A DNA stretch of 64,000 nt from Alternaria dauci. Lineage: Eukaryota; Ascomycota; Dothideomycetes; Pleosporales; Pleosporaceae. The stretch's first letter is position 1. Each line of letters starts with the position of its first letter. Shown here one piece after another: positions 57,300 to 64,000 of the stretch. The notes below the pieces were generated by a model. The model saw only the letters and a program-made list of their open reading frames with translations, was not told the origin of the DNA and searched no databases. Made by a program: the position numbers and the translations under genes. The DNA lies in assembly GCF_042100115.1 (NCBI RefSeq), contig NC_091278.1, positions 2,604,001 through 2,668,000 on the forward strand, given 5' to 3'.

Positions 57300-58636
57300 A
57301 AGAAGGACCCTTAAAGAGTAAGAGTTATATAAATAAGATAAGTTATAACTATAAAAGAAGGACCCTTACTACTAAAGATACTAAGAGAGTATTAGACTAA
57401 TAAGTTTAAAGAACTTTTTAAAGAAAATAAAGCTATAAATTTAGTAGACTATTAGGATTAGGATTATAAGATTATCTTAGATAAAGGGGTAAAGCTAAGC
57501 CTAGGACTAACATATCCTATATTACTCAAGTATAATACTAAGCTAAGGGATTACCTCTAGAAAAATCTAAAGAAAGAATTTATCTAACTAGGATTAAGCC
57601 TAATAGCCTTACTTATCTTATTTATAAAGAAGCCTAATAGGAAGTAGTAACTATATATTAACTTCTATAGATTAAATAGTATTACTTAAAAGAACTAATA
57701 TCCTTTATTACTAATTATAGAGCTTATAGATTAACTCTAAGGAGCTAAGTAGTTTATAAAGTTTAATAATTAGGAAGGATTTTACTAAATTAAGATTAAA
57801 GAGAGATATAAATAGATAATAGCTTTTAAGATAAAATATAGACTATTTAAATATATAGTAATACCTTTTAGGTTAATAAATACCTTAGTAATATTTTAGT
57901 TAGTTATTAATAACGCCCTTTATAAGTATCTTAGAATCTTTATTAAAGTATATATTAATAATATACTAGTATATACTAGTAGGATACTAGAGGAATATAT
58001 AAAGTATATTAAGAAAGTACTAAGGAAGCTTAAAGAATATAAGCTATACTTATAGCTAGGGAAGTATAAATTCTATATAAAAGAAATAGAATACCTAGGC
58101 TTTATAATATTTATAAAGGGAGTAAAGATAAACTTAAAAAAGATAGTAACTATATAAGAGTAGCTAATACCTAAAATAGTTAAGGATATATAATCCTTCC
58201 TAGGATTTACTAACTACTACTAGAAGTTTATTAAAGATTACTTAAAGATTATAATACCCCTCTCTAAGATTATAAAGAAGGAAATTAGTTTTAAATAGAA
58301 TAAGGAATATTAGGAGGCTTTTAATTAAATTAAGTAGATCTTCCTTAAAGTACTTATACTTAAGATATATAACTTAAAATAAAAGATATAAGTTAAGACT
58401 AATATATTAGATTATATACTTAGAGCTATATTATTATAGTAGTACCTAGATAAGAAGTAGAGACTAGTATTCTACTACTTAAGAAAGTTCTCTAGAGTAG
58501 AACTTAACTATAATATTTATAATAAGGAGCTACTAGGAGTAGTTAATTCCTTTAAATAGTAGGAGGTCTATTTATTAGGACTACTATATTAGATTAAGGT
58601 TTTTACTAATTACTAGAACTTAGTAATATTTATAAT

Positions 58637-59084
58637 TTTTTATTTTCTATAAGTAGGTAGGTATTATTAAAATAAGACTTTAAAAAAGTAAAAAGTAGCT
58701 ATCCCTCTACTTATTAGTTATAAAAGTTAATAAAAAAGATAAAGTAATAACATAATTTAAACGCTAGACTAATTAGTATTTTATAGTAGTAAAGCTCTAA
58801 TATCTATATACAAAAACTAAAGTTAAAGAGAATTTACTAAAGGTAACTAAAAAAGATACCTATTAAACCTTAGCAGAGATCTAATAAGGGTTACTAGTAT
58901 TAGCTAGTAATACGATTATAATATATTATAAAGGGGAGGATATAGTATATTTACTATAACTAAGAAGGGTTATATAAAAACCTAGCTACTTCTAACCTTT
59001 ATACTAATACTAACTTACTTTAAGTATCCTACTATATATAATTAAATTATACTATATATAAATACTATATATCCCTTAAGGTAA
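58637..59084 (+). repeat. Repeat family C, copy 2
   Basis: Matches 47100-47556. It begins precisely where the outer gypsy pol is cut off in RNase H, so it was inserted there or marks a recombination joint. Confidence 0.65.
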
Positions 59085-59985
59085 CTTATTATAGCTATTT
59101 AGCTAGGCTAGTATACCTTCTCTAGTAAGGAGCCCCTTAACCTATTAAATATAAATAATATAAGCTTTACTACTATATATACCTAAGAGCTAAATCTAGT
59201 AGTTAGTAAAGAGCTAGAAGAGTAAATACCTCTAATACTCTAAATCCTTAGTAATAATAAATCTATTAGCTAATACCTTATTAAGAGGTCTAGGGTTAGT
59301 AATATTATTATAAAGGTAACTTATAAGTAAATTAGAATATAGTATCTAAAGAAGGTTATAAAGTGTAAGGAGATTATCTATACTAATACTTACTACCTTA
59401 TTAATCTCCTTATATTTAGCTACCTTACCTACCTAACCTTTAGTAAGTAGAGTAAAGAGACTAAGAGATAGCTATACTACTAAGCTATTAATATTAAAAG
59501 AGTACTTAAGGACTTATATCCTAGGCTTAAGGAGAGGGAATTTAAAGAGATACTATAAGGATAAAAGAATAAAGTATAGGCTATACTATTATTAATATTC
59601 CTCTAACTAAAGTTAATTATTAAATATTAGTTATAGCTATACTATAGGTAGCTAGTTAGTTATTCTTAAGAGGGGGTAAAGGTAGTAGTAGTAGAAGTAG
59701 TAGTAGTAGTTATAAAGAGTAGATATAGTAAAGGATAATAGAGGATAGTAGAAGATAGTAAGGGATAGTATATAAGTTAGAAGGTTACTATAAATTATCT
59801 TATCTCTAGTAGGCGTATAATACTATTATATATCTTTAGTATCTAGTATTTATAATATACTACGTATATACTAGTAGTACTAAATATAAGTATAAGCCTA
59901 TAGTTACTTAGTTAGCGCTTTATCTTAAAAAAAGTCTCTAAATATACTATAATAATAAAAAAAGTCTATAAAGGCTAAAGCTAAA
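59085..59985 (+). repeat. Repeat family B, RIPed copy 2
   Basis: Aligns with 26700-27640. One frame shows a decayed basic, Lys-rich protein (for example around 59300-59580), but I could not name it. Confidence 0.6.
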
Positions 59986-60520
59986 AGGTAGGTATAAGGT
60001 ATAATATAGGGGATAGATAGAGAGGTATTATAAGTAAAAAGAGACTTCTAAATATACTATAATAGTTTAGGCTTAGTTTTAAAATATCTTAGTAATATAA
60101 TATAAGATAATACTATAGGCCTAATCCTTAAGGCCTAAAGGGAATATTACTACTATATTAAGTTAAGTTAACACTAGTTTACTAGTAGTATCCCCCCTAT
60201 AAGGACTTACTTTTACTTAGTAGAGAGACTAGTAAGAAAGAAGTCTTACGTACTATATATACTATTCTAGATAAGAAATAACTACTTAGTTATTACTACT
60301 CTTTTTAGAGGTGTATAGTCTAGTAGACTAGAGCTATTCCCTTATCCCCCCTACCTAAAAATAGCCTATAAGGTTACTAAATTAAGACGCTAGTAAGATA
60401 TAAGTAGTATAAATACTATAGAAGTATCTATATATTAATACTCTAAAAAAATTATATATTAATAGCTATTTAGCGTAGCTTAATAACCTTATATTTACTA
60501 TTATCTAATCTTGGTAGGGT

Positions 60521-60967
60521 GGCTTGTTACGCGAACTAGCTCGTTACGCGCACGGGTACTGTACTGCAAAGCTTGTCGCACACCATGCATGCACCCCACC
60601 CTGCCCCGCCTTACTCCACAATCCCGCAATCGCACCTCCTTCATTTGACAGGCGGTGCTGACCGGCGAGGCGGGTCTCAGCCATGCATGGGCAAACCGAT
60701 CGACCGGTTATGTTAATTGACCAAAACAGCGAATTGGATCAGTTCATACAAGGGCAAGATGATCTGTCGTCCCGCTAGGTGACCGTAATTGTTGATATAC
60801 TTGCCCACCTGTGGAGCACTAGGTGGTTGAACATGTTAAGCTTCTCAGCTGGACGCAGCTGAATTCAGCTCACTTCAGCTGAGAAAAGCGCATCTCTGAA
60901 TGTACGATGCCCCCTCTTCACCTTTCGAGCATCATCGAAACCGACTCAGAGTTGTTGGGTACCCGAT
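60521..60967. other. Edge of AT block and upstream region of HET gene
   Basis: It opens with the GC-rich edge motif (about 60525-60575) shared with 12716-12770. Then comes GC-balanced sequence with a cluster of CAGCTGA/TCAGCTG motifs at about 60845-60885 (several direct and inverted copies within 40 bp), possible regulatory sites for the HET gene. Confidence 0.45.
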
Positions 60968-63790
60968 ATGTCTCTGAGAAAGCTGCTCGGTCTGAAGAAG
61001 AGTAGGAGGGGAGAGCAAAGCAACCCCCCTTCCCAATGCCAAGGCCCTCAGCCATATCAGGTACAGCCATGCCACAGTCAGCTGGCGAGTCTAATAACCA
61101 ACATGCCTAGCATCAGAACTATACGCAATACCAACCCTACCAATACCCAAATTACCGACAGCCAGTATCGGCTGTCCCACTAGCAAGCCCGCAGCAGGGC
61201 TACCAGTTTAACCAACAAGCACTCGTCCGCTTCCCAGGACCGAAACTCTGCCAGGTTTGCAACAACTTGAACTTCGCCGATATCATACGCCCCGGCGGTG
61301 TAGCCCAACACACCTCCCTATCCGCCCTACGCGCTGCCGCCGCATGGGGCTGTGTCCTGTGCAACATTCTCCACCACGGGCTGTTGCGAAGCGATTACAA
61401 CAAAATACGTTTGACGCAAGGGACCTTTAGTGACAAAGATCCCGGGTTCCACTTTCGCATTTTCAAGCATGCGAAGTATGATTGTATGGGGGTTCGGGCA
61501 GGTCCGTTCTCGCCTCAGCAATTTCACAATGTAGAAGCGCTGCAGAAATGGTTAGAGACGTATGTCAAATCTCAAGAGCAGCCGTTTTGGGTGTCTGCGG
61601 AGAACATAGAGGTAAAACTGTGGGAAAATCCAGGTATGTACTGCGTGCTCACTTTGATATCTCGAGCCAGTGCGTTGCTGCTAGGCAATCAGTTTAGTGT
61701 ATACGGGGTAGTCTGCTCGGACATCAGAGCTCTTTGAAGTTGGACGTAGTGGCTGACCTCAATGGTTCTCTCATCAGGAGACCCAGCAACCGCCTTGCTG
61801 TCGGATATCAGCCCACTGAAACCAAAACCCAAGAAGCCATGGTCGGACGAGTACTTTGCGGAGATAAAGACTGCGCTTGATACGTGTATCTCGTCACATG
61901 TTGTTTGTCCATCCTTCGGCGAAGATGACGAGCCTCAGTTGCCGAATCGGGTCCTCTATGTAGGAACGCTTCAGGCGCCGGAGATATGTCTCTTTGAGCC
62001 ACATACCTATCCCAACGGCCGCAGAGCCTACTATGCGGCGCTGTCCTATTGCTGGTAAGTTCCTGGCTCTTTTTTTCTACAAGTTATCAGCTATCTGTTA
62101 CGCTGTCAGATGTATCGCTCTGTCATGGTCAGTCTAATGTTTTACATTTAGGGGACCCTCGCAAAATCTGCGCCTACTAACGACGACACTCGAAGCCTTC
62201 AAAAATCGAATCACGGAAGACATGCTTCCTCGCACGATTCTCGAAGCTGTTTTTATCGCCCGTCGTCTCGGGCTTCTATTCCTTTGGGTCGATGCTCTTT
62301 GCATCATCCAGGATTCCACAGATGATTGGAAAGCTGAATCCATGCTCATGGCGTCAATATACCACAATGCTTGGGTAACTATCGGTGCCGGCATAGCTAG
62401 CAGCGTCCATGAAGGCGTCATTGTCTCCTCTCCACCCGCCTTGGAGCTAGAGTTGGCTCAACTACCCTCCTTTGATCCAAACGGTACTCGTACCGCTACA
62501 GCATTCATAGGACTTGAGCCGGACAAGGAGTTCGTTCCCATCAAACTGCGAACTCGAGGTTGGTGCTTCCAAGAAGAGCTTCTATCGCCACGATTCCTGC
62601 TTTTTGATGACGAGAACTGGGAACTCTGTTGTCAAAACCGTAAGGTTGAGAATCGTCATGACCAGTCACGTCTCGCGCACGCCTTCTTCGGCACGCACGA
62701 CCCAGACGAGGAGCACTGGGAGGCCTTTCGTCAGGTTGAGCATAACATTCACCATAATTGGTGTGCCTTGATGGAGCGTTATAGCCTCCGCAGCTTGACA
62801 GTCGCATCGGACAAGCTCGTCGCCATCTCAGGGCTAGCGAAGCGATTCCAAGCAGTTACGCATGATACCTACGTAGCTGGCGGGTGGGCAAAGAGCATCG
62901 CGCACGATATCATGTGGGAGATGCAACGGGCCCCTGTCCGAGAAGATGATCCGAGAAAGGGAGAAGCAAAGTTTCTCGCCCCGAGTTGGAGCTGGGTCAG
63001 CGTCGACGCCGGAGTCATCTGGCCGTACAATAACGAAATGGAGGACAGTGATATAGTCGTTACGAACATCAGTATCAGCCTGACGTATGAGAATCTAAGC
63101 ACGAGCGAGTATGACCCTTTTGGTCCGCTGTTGGGTGGGCACGTGAACATGCAGGGAAGGATGAAAGAGGGCAGGATATCATGCGTCCGATCCGTGGGGC
63201 GCTCAGGTTTCGAAAGCTTTGATTTCAGCTTTGAGGCTTCCACGCCGGAAGAAGGGGGTAAGTCTCCCGTCTCATCTCCCAATCCACTGTGATGAGTATA
63301 CTGGGCTTCCTTGGAGGCCTACATCGTAGAACCAAGGCTAAAATCCATCCTAGAGCCACCTCAGTCCCTGCGTGAATCGAAGCCTAGAATCAAGCTAGAT
63401 TACCTATCCGCAGCCGCCTTACCGAAGACGGAACAGCTCAATGGTACCGATTGGGTAACAGGGACCGTATACGCACTGGAAGTGCTCAAGACAGCTGGGC
63501 TGATTATAGAGTCCGTAGAGGGTCATGCGGGAATCTATCGTCGGATTGGACGGTACTCTTTGCCTCAGACGTTGGCATCCATGTTTGCCTCTACGTCCGC
63601 ATTTCGGCTTTTAGGACCTAAGAGCAGCGGCCCGAAGCCCCCGACGTATAAGGTTCTCCAAACAAACCTCGATGGGTCTGTTGTGATTGACGCAAGTAAT
63701 CCAGTTTACGAAGAGAGCGAGGAAGATCTGCAGAGAATGTACGCAGATTGGTGGTTCGGTAGAGCCGTAACAAATATCGTACTTGTATAG
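60968..63790 (+). CDS. HET-domain (heterokaryon incompatibility) protein, 5 exons, 830 aa
   Basis: Exons 60968-61060, 61111-61633, 61778-62054, 62152-63257 and 63297-63790. Introns are 50, 144, 97 and 39 bp, and every join keeps frame. The N-terminus is basic, then Gln/Pro/Tyr-rich (QNYTQYQPYQYPNYRQPVSA). A CxxC-type motif precedes the HET part (KLCQVCNNLNFADIIRPGGV, WGCVLCNIL). HET hallmarks: YYAALSYCWG across splice 3 (about residues 291-299), LGLLFLWVDALCIIQD, SIYHNAWVTIGAG, LRTRGWCFQEELLSPRFLLF. A C-terminal region follows (APSWSWVSVDAGV, YADWWFGRAV). HET proteins trigger programmed cell death on non-self fusion; this gene's specificity is unknown. The 39-bp last intron is unusually short. 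Confidence 0.9.
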
Positions 63791-64000
63791 AAGTCAGTAC
63801 AATATAGGGAGAGCTTCTTCGGCAGACTCGAAATATAGCTGGAATTGCAAGTAGTTGGCATGAAGGATTGAAATGCCTGCGCATCGGCTGATAGTTGCAG
63901 GTCAGGTCAGGTAAGTAGCACTTCAGAATCACTATACAGACCTCGCTCATAGCCTCCGCCTCTTCCTCATCTGACGCGGCGGCATATGAACTGTCCACCA
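63791..64000. other. Window end, possible exon of a next gene on the minus strand
   Basis: A minus-strand acidic stretch (SSYAAASDEEEAEAMSEV, about 63998-63940) looks like real coding sequence, followed by a GTCTGT that could be a splice donor. Too little is visible to annotate. Confidence 0.25.

Larger units (their letters stand above)
47557..58636 (+). mobile_element. RIPed, truncated copy of the young gypsy family, interrupted by a nested element
   Basis: The 5' LTR (47557-48044) aligns along its whole length with the minus strand of the intact LTR, allowing C-to-T and G-to-A changes. The priming region and gag start follow as in the young copy (ATG now ATA at about 48110). Gag and the start of pol run to 50600; pol resumes at 57300 after the nested insertion and continues through RT and RNase H to about 58636, where family C sequence begins. 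Recognisable landmarks include the first zinc knuckle (near 49090-49130) and the RT/RNase H order. Every coding frame is full of stops; no function remains. Confidence 0.85.
45830..60520. repeat. Large RIP-degraded AT-rich block, 14.7 kb
   Basis: Continuous TpA-dominated DNA with stops in all frames. Recognised contents: family C (47100-47556 and 58637-59084), an outer gypsy element (47557-58636) containing a nested gypsy element (50601-57299), and family B copy 2 (59085-59985). The first 1.27 kb (45830-47100) and the last 0.5 kb hold old repeat sequence that I cannot assign. Confidence 0.88.

Overview
The window comes from a filamentous ascomycete. Spliceosomal introns are 39-78 bp (one of 160 bp) with GT..CTNAY..AG signals, and the gene content is fungal: a CFEM-PTH11-type receptor, a HET-domain protein, a fungal-specific transcription factor, a hybrid histidine kinase and a secreted tyrosinase. 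GC-balanced gene islands alternate with AT blocks so rich in TpA that they can only be read as heavy repeat-induced point mutation (RIP). The layout resembles the compartmented genomes of some Pleosporales (Dothideomycetes). That placement is inference; no rRNA or other marker is present.

Layout. 1-8.5 kb is a housekeeping island: degenerate RING-like protein, dynactin p27, small acidic protein, SIT4-associated (SAP) protein and VPS60/CHMP5. 10-16 kb is a margin: a decayed membrane-protein gene, a first RIPed block (about 11.4-12.7 kb), an intact CFEM receptor and a tyrosine-phosphatase gene killed in place by transition-type stops. 16.3-28.6 kb is a RIPed block holding one fresh, un-RIPed Ty3/gypsy chromodomain element (17852-25020, minus strand, TSD GATAT). 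28.5-36.6 kb has a decayed SAM/HMG-box gene, an ARCA-like regulator and a hybrid histidine kinase. 37.4-38.8 kb is a small RIPed block. 39.2-45.2 kb carries an AIM32-like protein, an OB-fold-like protein and a tyrosinase. 45.8-60.5 kb is a 14.7-kb RIPed graveyard with a nested pair of gypsy elements. 61-63.8 kb is a HET-domain gene.

The most unusual object is the young gypsy element. Besides gag and pol it carries (i) a convergent antisense ORF downstream of the chromodomain with an exact Zn(II)2Cys6 spacing followed by a predicted coiled coil, (ii) a textbook A-AAA-AAC -1 slippery site abutting the gag stop with a hairpin after it, (iii) five C-x3/4-C-x2-H repeats in the gag C-terminus in addition to two zinc knuckles, and (iv) a sequence next to the 5' LTR complementary to the predicted transcript 5' end, as expected for Tf1-like self-priming. 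A fully RIPed relative of the same family at 47.6-58.6 kb shows that this lineage was previously silenced here, while the young copy is clean.

All exon joins were made by eye from reading-frame continuity and splice signals. No database search was possible.
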